Notes under the pieces: generated by a model
Seen by the model: the letters and a program-made list of their open reading frames with translations, nothing else
Database searches by the model: none
Told to the model about the DNA's origin: nothing
Shown: in pieces, positions 1 to 7,692 of the stretch
How the letters are laid out: every line of letters starts with the position of its first letter
Position numbering within the stretch: position 1 is the first letter of the stretch
NCBI GenBank assembly: GCA_963677245.1
Contig: OY781921.1
Location: forward strand, 558,001-622,000
Origin: Saccharicrinis sp963677245
GTDB lineage: Bacteria; Bacteroidota; Bacteroidia; Bacteroidales; Marinilabiliaceae
Length of the DNA stretch: 64,000 nt
Reading direction: 5' to 3'
Program-made: the position numbers and the translations under genes

Positions 1-649
1 AGTAGACGGAAATAAAACAATTGAAGCTGAAACTGTAATTATTGCAACGGGTGCAACTGCTAAATATTTAGGTCTAGAAGATGAGCAAAAATATGCTGGT
101 TCCGGTGTTTCTGCCTGTGCCACTTGCGATGGATTCTTCTATCGTGAAAAAGTAGTTGGCGTTGTTGGTGGTGGTGACACAGCTTGCGAAGAAGCTATTT
201 ACTTAGCTGGACTAGCTAAGAAAGTATACCTGATTGTACGAAGAGATGTTTTAAGAGCTTCAAAAGTTATGCAAGACAGAGTATTTGCGACAGAAAACAT
301 CGAAGTACTTTGGAAACATCAAACTAAAGGATTAATCGGCGATGGCGTTGTAGAAGGTGCAATATTAGTTAAAAACCAAGGTGAGGAAAATGAAGAAGAA
401 GTAAAAGTGGCTATGGATGGTTTCTTTTTAGCCATTGGGCACACCCCGAATTCAGATATCTTTAAAGATTATTTGGATACTGATGAAGTTGGATACATTC
501 AGACTAAAGGAAATACTTCAAAAACAAATGTAGAAGGTGTATTTGCTTGTGGTGATGTGATGGATAATCAATACCGTCAGGCGGTAACTGCTGCTGGTTC
601 AGGTTGTAAAGCAGCTATTGATGCTGAAAGATTTTTAAGCGAAAATTAG
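1..649 (+). CDS. trxB: Thioredoxin reductase, C-terminal part (cut by window edge)
   Basis: Open reading frame from the first bases of the window to a TAG at 647-649, with no start codon inside, so the N-terminal FAD-binding part lies outside. About 215 residues are visible. They include the redox-active CATCDG (the CxxC pair that reduces thioredoxin), an NADPH-binding glycine-rich segment GVVGGGDTACEEA, and the C-terminal FAD-contact segment GVFACGDVMD. The enzyme passes electrons from NADPH through FAD to thioredoxin in the cytoplasm. An internal ATG at 269 is not the real start, because the CxxC motif lies upstream of it. A hairpin terminator follows the gene. Identity is secure from the motifs. 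Confidence 0.95.
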   Translation, partial: VDGNKTIEAETVIIATGATAKYLGLEDEQKYAGSGVSACATCDGFFYREKVVGVVGGGDTACEEAIYLAGLAKKVYLIVRRDVLRASKVMQDRVFATENIEVLWKHQTKGLIGDGVVEGAILVKNQGEENEEEVKVAMDGFFLAIGHTPNSDIFKDYLDTDEVGYIQTKGNTSKTNVEGVFACGDVMDNQYRQAVTAAGSGCKAAIDAERFLSEN

Positions 650-673
650 TATTAAAAATATACTTACTAAATG

Positions 674-710
674 AGCCTGTAGTCACTTACTGCAGGCTTT
701 TTTTGTCTTT
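674..710 (+). terminator. Rho-independent terminator after trxB
   Basis: Arms AGCCTGTAG (674-682) and CTGCAGGCT (690-698) pair with one G-T, with a 7-base loop, and are followed by a run of T. It lies 25 bases after the trxB stop and just before the 3' end of the convergent DUF2062 gene. Confidence 0.8.
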
Positions 711-721
711 TAAAATAATTG

Positions 722-1195
722 CTATTCATAAACTGTCTTTAATCTATAATTAATAAGAAATGCTTTAATACATTTTCTTAATAACCACACCATTGGAATT
801 GCTGTAATCAACCAAACTAACACTCCATATAAATTCCATACTCCAAGATTTTGCAATGCGCTCCAAAAACCATTCTTAAATACAGACAGAATAAATCCAT
901 TTGAAAATTCGATTTGATCGGTACAAAACATAGATACGCCTAGTCTCATAAAAGGAACAAATAATAATATTTGAAGTGGATAAACCGCATTAGACACCAA
1001 TTGCAATAATACTTGATTCAACTTTAGCCGCCATGCAAAGAACATAGAGAGATAAATGTTTAAGCCAAAGAAAAATGGAACAATTCCAAGCACCAATCCA
1101 AGTGCAATGGCATATGCCTGCTTTTCAGGTGATAAATCAGCTTTTAATAAAGAAACAAATTTTTCCTTCCATTTAATTAGTATTTGCTTAAGCAT
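722..1195 (-). CDS. DUF2062 family membrane protein
   Basis: A 157-residue protein with a short amphipathic N-terminus (about 1-25) and several hydrophobic stretches: about 28-50 (AYAIALGLVLGIVPFFFGLN), about 60-85, and about 110-140. The first glycine-rich helix, starting just after an AxAIALGLxLGIxP pattern, is typical of DUF2062 proteins. These are small inner-membrane proteins of unknown function, often near glycosyltransferase or lipid genes. Here it is a single gene convergent with trxB and gives no pathway hint. The family call is from pattern memory and not from a search. Confidence 0.7.
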   Translation of the reverse strand: MLKQILIKWKEKFVSLLKADLSPEKQAYAIALGLVLGIVPFFFGLNIYLSMFFAWRLKLNQVLLQLVSNAVYPLQILLFVPFMRLGVSMFCTDQIEFSNGFILSVFKNGFWSALQNLGVWNLYGVLVWLITAIPMVWLLRKCIKAFLINYRLKTVYE

Positions 1196-1383
1196 AGAAT
1201 AGATTTAGATATTCGATAATAATAAAAGTAAACGAATCTTCTAATCTTGCTTTTACAATAACTTTAATCAATTGTTAATAAATAAATGCTAAAAATGTAA
1301 CAAATACCTAATTTAAAGTAATACTTACGTGAGTGTCTTTTATTTTAAAATTCTATCAATCTCTTACTTAATACTAATCAATT

Positions 1384-2022
1384 ATGAAACTGACTTTCGA
1401 AAGTGTAGAGCAAGCTTATACTGATAAAAAATATTTGTTTAATAAGGATTATTCCTATCAGATTAATATATTTGGCATTCGATCGAAAAACACTAGTGAG
1501 ATAGAATTTAGTGATATTTTAGGTTTAGCTTATTTTGATTCTTTTACCAATCCTGTGATACTAAGTTTTCCAGCTACAACAAACCCTGCTTTATACTGGA
1601 TAAATCACAGAAACATGAGTAGAAATGGTGCTGCAATTTTGGTTCCCGGACAATATGAAAACTGCTGGATGATAGGAAAGCATAATAATATATATGAAGA
1701 GTTAGTTCAAAAAGGAACACATAACTTTAAAGTTTGGCGAAATTTTGATACTAAGGATCAATTGGATAAGAAAAAAATATATAATGATGTAACAGTTTTA
1801 AATGTTAATACCAATAGTATTATCCGCGATATTGATAAACAAGGACAATACAATGCTGGTTGTCAGATCATACAACATGATCTTGACTTCCAGATTTTTC
1901 TGTCTATCCTTAAAAAATCGGCGAGCCTTTATGGATCTGTTTTTTCCTATACTTTATTCGAAGAAAAAGACTTTAAACCATTAATATTTAATGAAATAAA
2001 CAATCAAAATAATGTTGAATAA
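1384..2022 (+). CDS. Uncharacterised protein, phage-associated GCQ-motif family
   Basis: A 212-residue protein with no signal peptide or membrane segment. Visible marks are an FGIRS segment near residue 30, a central stretch GAAILVPGQYENCWMIGKH (about 80-98) followed by LVQKG and VWRNFDT, and a C-terminal NAGCQIIQ (about 158-165) leading to SVFSYTLFEEKDF. This order resembles a family I know from Bacteroidota genomes and phages, in which a histidine-containing INIHR segment precedes SAGCQV, recalling the His/Cys pair of L,D-transpeptidase-like folds. Here the segment reads VLNVNTNS and the histidine is absent, so activity is doubtful. The start is the first ATG. It overlaps the next gene by 11 bases, which suggests translational coupling. 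Function unknown. Confidence 0.6.
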   Translation: MKLTFESVEQAYTDKKYLFNKDYSYQINIFGIRSKNTSEIEFSDILGLAYFDSFTNPVILSFPATTNPALYWINHRNMSRNGAAILVPGQYENCWMIGKHNNIYEELVQKGTHNFKVWRNFDTKDQLDKKKIYNDVTVLNVNTNSIIRDIDKQGQYNAGCQIIQHDLDFQIFLSILKKSASLYGSVFSYTLFEEKDFKPLIFNEINNQNNVE

Positions 2023-2929
2023 CCCTGCTTTAAATGTGGCATTAGGTCTGGTTTTTATTTATGCCATCTACAGTTTAATCACCACCACTTTAACCGAATT
2101 AATCAGCTCATGGATAAATCTCAGAGGAAAAGTATTAAGAGCTGCGATTCAAAGAATGCTTGATGATGACGATGCGAATGACTCAGAACTCAGTAAAATA
2201 TTTTTGAACAGGCCTGAGTATAAATATTTAGGTAAAAAGAGTTTGTTTTCGAAAAAATCAAGACTTCCCTCCTATTTAAAACCTAAAACTTTTGCTAGAA
2301 CCTTATTTCAAACTCTGAATCAAGTTTATGACGCAAATGATGAATTGGAGAACATTAAATCAAAACTCAACAAAGAAAACGAAACTCAAAAATTTTTAAT
2401 TAACCTGATTAATGAATCAAACAACCAAATTCATCGTTTTAATCGAGCTTCTGAGGAATGGTATAATGATATGATGGATCGGGTTTCTGGTTGGTATAAA
2501 AAGAAAATTCATGTGATTACATTTTTGTGTGGATTATTAATCTCATTAGTTTTAAACATTAACACCATAGATATTGCTCAAAAGCTAGGTACGAACACAG
2601 AAGTCCAATTAGCTATGATTGAATCTGCTACATTATATTTACAAAACAATCAAACTCAAGATAAAAATGAAGTAGAAGTTGATCAAATAGAACAGTTAAA
2701 TGTAGAGTTGAACCAATTAATGACTCAAGCACAAAAAAATCAGTCTATTTTGCAAGGTGAATATCCATGGCAAATATCCGGAGCTAAGTGTTCTGATTAT
2801 ATAATGTATATGATTGGATGTTTATTAACTTCTATTGCCCTTTCTCTTGGTTCTCCATTTTGGTTTGATTTACTTAACAAACTTGTCAAGATGCGAAGCG
2901 CAGGTGTTCAGGAAAAGTCAACTAAATAG
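2012..2929 (+). CDS. Uncharacterised three-helix membrane protein
   Basis: A 305-residue protein that starts inside the end of the preceding 212-residue gene (11-base overlap). It has one N-terminal membrane helix (about 5-28, NVALGLVFIYAIYSLITTTL), a charged cytoplasmic-type region with coiled-coil character (about 40-165), a second helix (about 170-190), an 80-residue polar segment, and a last helix (about 265-285) followed by GSPFWFDLLNKLVKMRSAG. The last motif recurs in uncharacterised Bacteroidota and cyanobacterial membrane proteins, as I remember them. Its TAG stop is completed by the first base of an IS element; without the IS the stop would be TAA at the same codon, so the protein is unchanged. 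Function unknown. Confidence 0.65.
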   Translation: MLNNPALNVALGLVFIYAIYSLITTTLTELISSWINLRGKVLRAAIQRMLDDDDANDSELSKIFLNRPEYKYLGKKSLFSKKSRLPSYLKPKTFARTLFQTLNQVYDANDELENIKSKLNKENETQKFLINLINESNNQIHRFNRASEEWYNDMMDRVSGWYKKKIHVITFLCGLLISLVLNINTIDIAQKLGTNTEVQLAMIESATLYLQNNQTQDKNEVEVDQIEQLNVELNQLMTQAQKNQSILQGEYPWQISGAKCSDYIMYMIGCLLTSIALSLGSPFWFDLLNKLVKMRSAGVQEKSTK

Positions 2930-4390
2930 TTAATCCTTACGAACAAATAATTACTGGAGATATGTTATATGTTTTGAAATATATTTCCAGTATAATTTTT
3001 AGCCAAAGAACTTCTTCCTTGATTTTACGAAGTAATCCTTTAAAATTAAACCCTGCTGCAGCCAGGTTTGCATTTATTGTGTTACCTGCATTGCCTTTTA
3101 AGTAGTTTTTAATCATACGACACCCATGTTTTGTATGTCCGATAATTGGTTCTACTGCAGCTCTTGATTTACATTTCTTTCGCATCGTGTTTTTGCTGTA
3201 AGGCTGCCTGGAGGATGGAGGCTTTGGAGTAACGATTATCGTGTCGTGTACTTTCTTCTTTCCTTTATAACCCCTGTCGACGATGGCATTTTTGAATTTT
3301 ATCTTGCTAACCTTTTCAACATTTTCTAATGCGGGTTCTAAGGTTGATGTATCATTAGGGTTACCATTGAAATTTTTAATGCCTACTATAATATTTACTT
3401 TAGGCACAACAGCAAAAGACACTTTTGAACCAAATTCAAATTTCTTGTGAGCCTTTCCTTTTGCAATACAGGCTGTGTCTGGTTCGTGTAAGCTATAGAT
3501 TTTATTGCTGTCGCTTTTCCTTTGCTCAACAACGCGTAAGCAATTCTTTAATGCCTGTTCATATCGGGCAAAAGTTTCCTGGTCAAGTTTGCGTTCTAGT
3601 TCACGAACTAATCTTCCGGCAATAGTTCTTAATTTACGTAATGCAGCTGCGGCCTCTTTCTTGCGCTTGGGGTGATGTGCAAAGCGTTGCTTTAACAAGA
3701 GTTTTTTCATGGTGCGTTGATAGGTTTGCCTTTGTTCAACGCCTTCTTGTTTAGCTATTTTATTACAGTGTTTAATCACTTTTATAAATAGCTTGCTGTC
3801 TGTGGGGTAGGTTATATTTTTCTCTTGAGCAGTGGTATCTATTAGTACATCATTGCTAGTTTTAATCTCATCTCTTCTGGTGTCGATGGAGATTTCAAGT
3901 ATTTTTTCAGCGCCTTGTTCGCCAATACGATTTCTAAAATGAACCATATCTGAGGGATCACATGGAGGTGTCCACTGAAACTCGGCTTCTCCACAGAAGT
4001 ATTGAAAATAGGGATTTTGAACCCATTGCTCCATAACTGTTTCATCGCCTAAATTATAAATCCTTTTTAATAACAATAACCCAACCATCGTACGAATGGG
4101 AGTACCTGGCTGGCCAGTGTGGGAATAAAGAGGACTAAAGCTATCCTCGAAATCCTGCCAATTGATACGACCTGATAATATCGCTAGTTCATGCTTAGGG
4201 TTAATGATATCCTTTAAAATGGGACGGAATAAACTTCTCTGATTCTGATTAGGTAATTTTCCTTTCATTATTTCTGCAAGGTTTTCCCCTAATTTACTAT
4301 TATCCTTGCAATTAAGAATATACAAAAGCCATTAGTTATTCACATTTTTATGTTGATAACTAATGACTTATGGTGTTATTAAGGATGAAC
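2929..4390 (-). mobile_element. IS5-like insertion sequence, complete
   Basis: About 1,462 bases with imperfect terminal inverted repeats: GTTAATCCTTACGAACA from 2929, and the reverse complement of the right end GTTCATCCTTAATAACA ending at 4390. The flanks carry a direct repeat CTAAATA (2922-2928 and 4390-4396); its first C overlaps the right terminus, so the duplication is 6 bases (TAAATA), or 4 (CTAA, the YTAR-type target of IS5 relatives) if the ends are set a few bases differently. One full-length transposase gene lies inside. Confidence 0.85.
2937..4325 (-). CDS. IS5-family transposase
   Basis: A 462-residue DDE transposase. The N-terminal part (about 25-130) has the InsH/DUF772 pattern, with RPILKDIINPKHELAILSGRI, then TPIRTMVGLLLLKRIYNLGDE and PSDMVHFRNRIG. 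The catalytic part has a first Asp in VLIDTTAQEKNI, a second in AIVDRGYKG and a Glu in AAVEPIIGHTK. A lysine- and arginine-rich insertion lies between the first and second Asp. The frame is intact and the element has both ends, so it may still be active. Neighbouring genes on both sides are unrelated to it. Confidence 0.9.
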   Translation of the reverse strand: MYILNCKDNSKLGENLAEIMKGKLPNQNQRSLFRPILKDIINPKHELAILSGRINWQDFEDSFSPLYSHTGQPGTPIRTMVGLLLLKRIYNLGDETVMEQWVQNPYFQYFCGEAEFQWTPPCDPSDMVHFRNRIGEQGAEKILEISIDTRRDEIKTSNDVLIDTTAQEKNITYPTDSKLFIKVIKHCNKIAKQEGVEQRQTYQRTMKKLLLKQRFAHHPKRKKEAAAALRKLRTIAGRLVRELERKLDQETFARYEQALKNCLRVVEQRKSDSNKIYSLHEPDTACIAKGKAHKKFEFGSKVSFAVVPKVNIIVGIKNFNGNPNDTSTLEPALENVEKVSKIKFKNAIVDRGYKGKKKVHDTIIVTPKPPSSRQPYSKNTMRKKCKSRAAVEPIIGHTKHGCRMIKNYLKGNAGNTINANLAAAGFNFKGLLRKIKEEVLWLKIILEIYFKTYNISPVIICS

Positions 4391-4419
4391 TAAATAAGAA
4401 TAAAACTTAAAACATATAG

Positions 4420-6723
4420 TTAATTTAAAAGCAATTCAACTTTCTTAGATTGAGGTGTTTTTGTTTTATAAAGGGGAATTGTAAAGCTAAATTGCGATCC
4501 ATAACCTGGTTTACTAATAACAAATAATTCGCCTCCATTACGTGAAATAAACTCTTTACTTAATGCCAACCCTATCCCACTGCCTGTTTCCTGATCTGTA
4601 GTTGGGATATATGTTGTTCCTTTTGAATTGATAATTCCTTCAATTGTTTTTCTCTCCATACCCATACCATTGTCCTTAATCCTTACCTCCAAGAAAGTAT
4701 CTTTCTCTAAACATGCTATTTTAATATAGCCCTTTGTAGGCGTAAACTTAATGGCATTTGAAAGAATATTACGGATAATTGTCTGCGCCATTACCCTATC
4801 CGCATATACCATAAAATCAGTTTTAAATTGGTATTGAATTGAGATATTTTTAAACGCTGCAAAATGGCTAACCAGTTTTATATTGTCCTGAATAAGCTGA
4901 TTAATATTTAGTGGTTCCGGATTAAACTTAATATTGCCCAATTGCGACTTCGACCAGTGTAAAAGGTTATCCATCAGGTGGAAAGTATTATTAGCAGATT
5001 CATTCAACGAATTTAAAGATTTTGATATCATCTCTTTATCCAAAGAATCTAATCTGTCAGATAGCATTTGAATTAAGTTTCTAAACCAATACAAAGGATT
5101 TCTTAGCTCATGAGAAATAATGCTAAATAACTTTACCTGCTGATCTTTTGAACGTTTTAATTTGGCATTAAGCCTTTCCAACTCAATATTTTGAATTGTA
5201 ATATTATCGTTTAGCTGTGTAAGTTTAATGTTGGCTTTTTTCTTTTGCAAAAACATACCATACACAATAAAAACCAATGTAATAAGTAAACAAAAAAGCA
5301 CAATAGCAAAAATGATATACTGGTTTTTTCGTTTAATCATTAATTCTTTAATCTGGTTCTCTTTTTTGAGTACTTCATTTTCACGATTTTGTAATGACAG
5401 TTTATATTCGGTTTGCAATTCTGCAATTTTTCGATTCGATTCCAGATTAATCATTTCCTTATACAAAACTGTATAGTTTTGGTAAAACGTTAATGCCTCC
5501 TGGAAATTTCCCATGTTTTGATGTATTTCTGAGAACATCAAATTAAAATCGGCAATACTCGCATTTACTTCTTCTTTAATCGCAATATTTAAACCTTTTT
5601 GTGCAAAAGTAAGCGCTTGCTTAAAGTATCCTGAAGTTTTATACACCTCTGCCAAGGATAATAAAGCTTTCATTTCGCCAATGGTATATCCAATTCTATG
5701 AGAAAGTTCTAATGAATGCTCATACTTGTTTATGGCATCTTTTGATTTATTTTGCAGATGAAAAATAACACCCTGATTTTGAATGTTTTTTATTTGTCCC
5801 TTGGTATACCCTATTTCATCGCAAATTTCATTTGACTTTTCAAAACATAACAGAGCACTATCCAAATCATTTATATCCAGTAAAACCTCGCCCAAATTTT
5901 TTAAGGATTTAGCCACGCCCTCTTTGTAATTCATTTCACGACGTGCTTTTAAGGCTTGTTTATGAAAATGAATTGCTTTTTTATAATCTTTAAATTCCTG
6001 ATAAATATTGCCCAGATGATTAAACGTAGTAGCCAACTCTATTTTGTTGCTTTTACCACTAATTAAATTTTCAGAAATCAGAAAATGTTCCAAGGATTTA
6101 GGGTAATCACCAATTGTTTTAAAATGCTTACCTATTTTATTGTGTAACGCGACTATTCCAATGGTATCACTTATTTCTTCAGCCAATTTTAGCCCTTGAT
6201 TATAGCATTGTAATGATTCGCTAAAATTACCTTTAGAGTGATAATACTTCCCCATATAATTCAAGGCTTTAACCTTAAGGATCTCATAATTATATTGTAT
6301 AGCTAATTGATAAGCTTCTTTAAAGAGTGCTAACGCTTCATTAAAATTAGCCCAGTTATAATAAATCTCTCCAATATTTAAAATAGCTTCTATTAAACCG
6401 TATTTATGATTCTGATCAGTATAGATTCCCCGCGCTTTTTCATAATATATAAGTGCCAGATTTGTATTTCCTTGCAGAGCAGTTTGCGTTCCTGAAAGCA
6501 GCATAATCTCTGCATATATTGTATCTCTTTTGCTACCAGAATAACAACTATATGCTTTTTGCAGATAGTAAGATGAGCTATCTGAATGTTGAAACTGAAA
6601 TTTTCTTATTTGGGATAAGTTAAATCTTTGTTCTATCCCTGTATCATCCGCATTTACATACATGCAAAAACAACATATCAGGATAGTTAAAACAAATGTT
6701 TTTGAAAATAACTCTTTACGCAT
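4420..6723 (-). CDS. TPR-containing sensor histidine kinase
   Basis: A 767-residue protein: a signal peptide (about 1-25, ending VNADD), a run of tetratricopeptide repeats (about 35-430) predicted to lie outside the cytoplasmic membrane, a coiled coil, one membrane helix (about 468-490), a second coiled coil, and a kinase core. The H box is SIISHELRNPL, with His near residue 537; the N box is NAIKFT, and the G boxes are DNGMGM and GSGIGLALSKEF. It lies 3 bases after the stop of the response regulator gene, so the two form one unit and probably one signalling pair. The signal is not apparent; the divergent receptor-phytase genes next to it are possible targets, but that is position only. Confidence 0.9.
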   Translation of the reverse strand: MRKELFSKTFVLTILICCFCMYVNADDTGIEQRFNLSQIRKFQFQHSDSSSYYLQKAYSCYSGSKRDTIYAEIMLLSGTQTALQGNTNLALIYYEKARGIYTDQNHKYGLIEAILNIGEIYYNWANFNEALALFKEAYQLAIQYNYEILKVKALNYMGKYYHSKGNFSESLQCYNQGLKLAEEISDTIGIVALHNKIGKHFKTIGDYPKSLEHFLISENLISGKSNKIELATTFNHLGNIYQEFKDYKKAIHFHKQALKARREMNYKEGVAKSLKNLGEVLLDINDLDSALLCFEKSNEICDEIGYTKGQIKNIQNQGVIFHLQNKSKDAINKYEHSLELSHRIGYTIGEMKALLSLAEVYKTSGYFKQALTFAQKGLNIAIKEEVNASIADFNLMFSEIHQNMGNFQEALTFYQNYTVLYKEMINLESNRKIAELQTEYKLSLQNRENEVLKKENQIKELMIKRKNQYIIFAIVLFCLLITLVFIVYGMFLQKKKANIKLTQLNDNITIQNIELERLNAKLKRSKDQQVKLFSIISHELRNPLYWFRNLIQMLSDRLDSLDKEMISKSLNSLNESANNTFHLMDNLLHWSKSQLGNIKFNPEPLNINQLIQDNIKLVSHFAAFKNISIQYQFKTDFMVYADRVMAQTIIRNILSNAIKFTPTKGYIKIACLEKDTFLEVRIKDNGMGMERKTIEGIINSKGTTYIPTTDQETGSGIGLALSKEFISRNGGELFVISKPGYGSQFSFTIPLYKTKTPQSKKVELLLN

Positions 6724-6726
6724 TAA

Positions 6727-7359
6727 CTATTGAATAACATTATGAGATAAAGCATATTTAGTAAGCTCTACATTATTGGTAAGATTCAACTTTTTAAGAA
6801 TATTATTACGGTGATTGCTTAATGTATTCTTACTTATCATTAAACTTTCGGATATTTCATCTTTTGATTTTCCAGAAGCCAATAAATGCATTACCTGATA
6901 CTCCCTATCAGTTAAATTTTCCAAATCAACTTGCTGGTTATCTCCTAAAATAAACTGATTTGCAAAAAAGTATTCCTGAACCTTGGTTAAATACTTTTTA
7001 CCTTGCGATGCATTAGTTACCGCTTTTATCAATTCTTCGGGATCTTCTTCTTTATTAATATAAGCCATTGCTCCTGCCTTTAGCATACGGGCAGCTAATT
7101 GCTCATCAGTATTCATTGTAAATACAACAACCGGAATATTTTTATGCTCTTTAATAGCTGATACCAGCTGAATGGAATTGATACCCGGCATATTCACATC
7201 AACGATGGCCACATCATAATGATTTTCATTAATCATTGATAATAGTTCATTTCCATTATCCGTTTCGCCTTCTATATGTATATCAGATCCAATTTGAAAA
7301 ATCAATTGTAAACCGGTTCTTACTACCGCATGGTCATCAGCTATTATTACAGATATCAT
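6727..7359 (-). CDS. NarL/FixJ-family response regulator
   Basis: About 210 residues from the ATG at 7359. An upstream in-frame ATG at 7389 would add ten residues with no homology to the fold, and receiver domains normally start at MISVIIADDH. The receiver domain (about 1-120) has the acidic pair DD, the phospho-acceptor Asp in AIVDVNMPG, a Thr in VVFTMN and a Lys in INKEED. The LuxR-type helix-turn-helix (about 150-205) reads LTDREYQVMHLLASGKS, then ISKNTLSNHRNNILKKL. It is transcribed just before the TPR sensor kinase and is its likely partner. Confidence 0.9.
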   Translation of the reverse strand: MISVIIADDHAVVRTGLQLIFQIGSDIHIEGETDNGNELLSMINENHYDVAIVDVNMPGINSIQLVSAIKEHKNIPVVVFTMNTDEQLAARMLKAGAMAYINKEEDPEELIKAVTNASQGKKYLTKVQEYFFANQFILGDNQQVDLENLTDREYQVMHLLASGKSKDEISESLMISKNTLSNHRNNILKKLNLTNNVELTKYALSHNVIQ

Positions 7360-7692
7360 TTTTGTGTATAAATGTGAAGAATAAAACAAAAATACCTTCC
7401 TTAAGTCAATACACTTTTTCCTGGGTGTTAATATATCATTAATAATAACCGCCTTGTTTAATTAATCTTTATCAATCTCTGCTTTGCATGCCTGTCCAAA
7501 TGACAGTCAAACACTCCTATCTCGATTAATATCAACACTTAAGACGAACGCTGAAGTTTGACATAGTAAAAAGTACTATGCCCGACTGTGTATTCGCACT
7601 ATTGCCGGAGAAAGCTATCACAACTAACATTGCAAAGAATTTTAGGACGATTTAAACATCAAAACATAAACTACAAATTGGAAATTCAAGAA
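7360..7692. promoter_or_regulatory. Intergenic region between response regulator and TonB receptor
   Basis: A 333-base divergent promoter region. Two inverted repeats stand out: CTGTC-caaat-GACAG (7492-7506) and ATAGTA-aaaag-TACTAT (7563-7579). The second is 113 bases before the chosen receptor start, so it may be an operator or a leader hairpin. The first has the half-site length of some phosphate-regulator boxes, but I have no evidence for PhoB binding. An open frame of 35 codons upstream of the receptor start is not convincing as protein. Confidence 0.35.

Noticed and set aside
7588..7692. Start of the TonB receptor at 7588
   Set aside because: The added 35 residues lack a signal peptide; the ATG at 7693 starts a textbook signal sequence.
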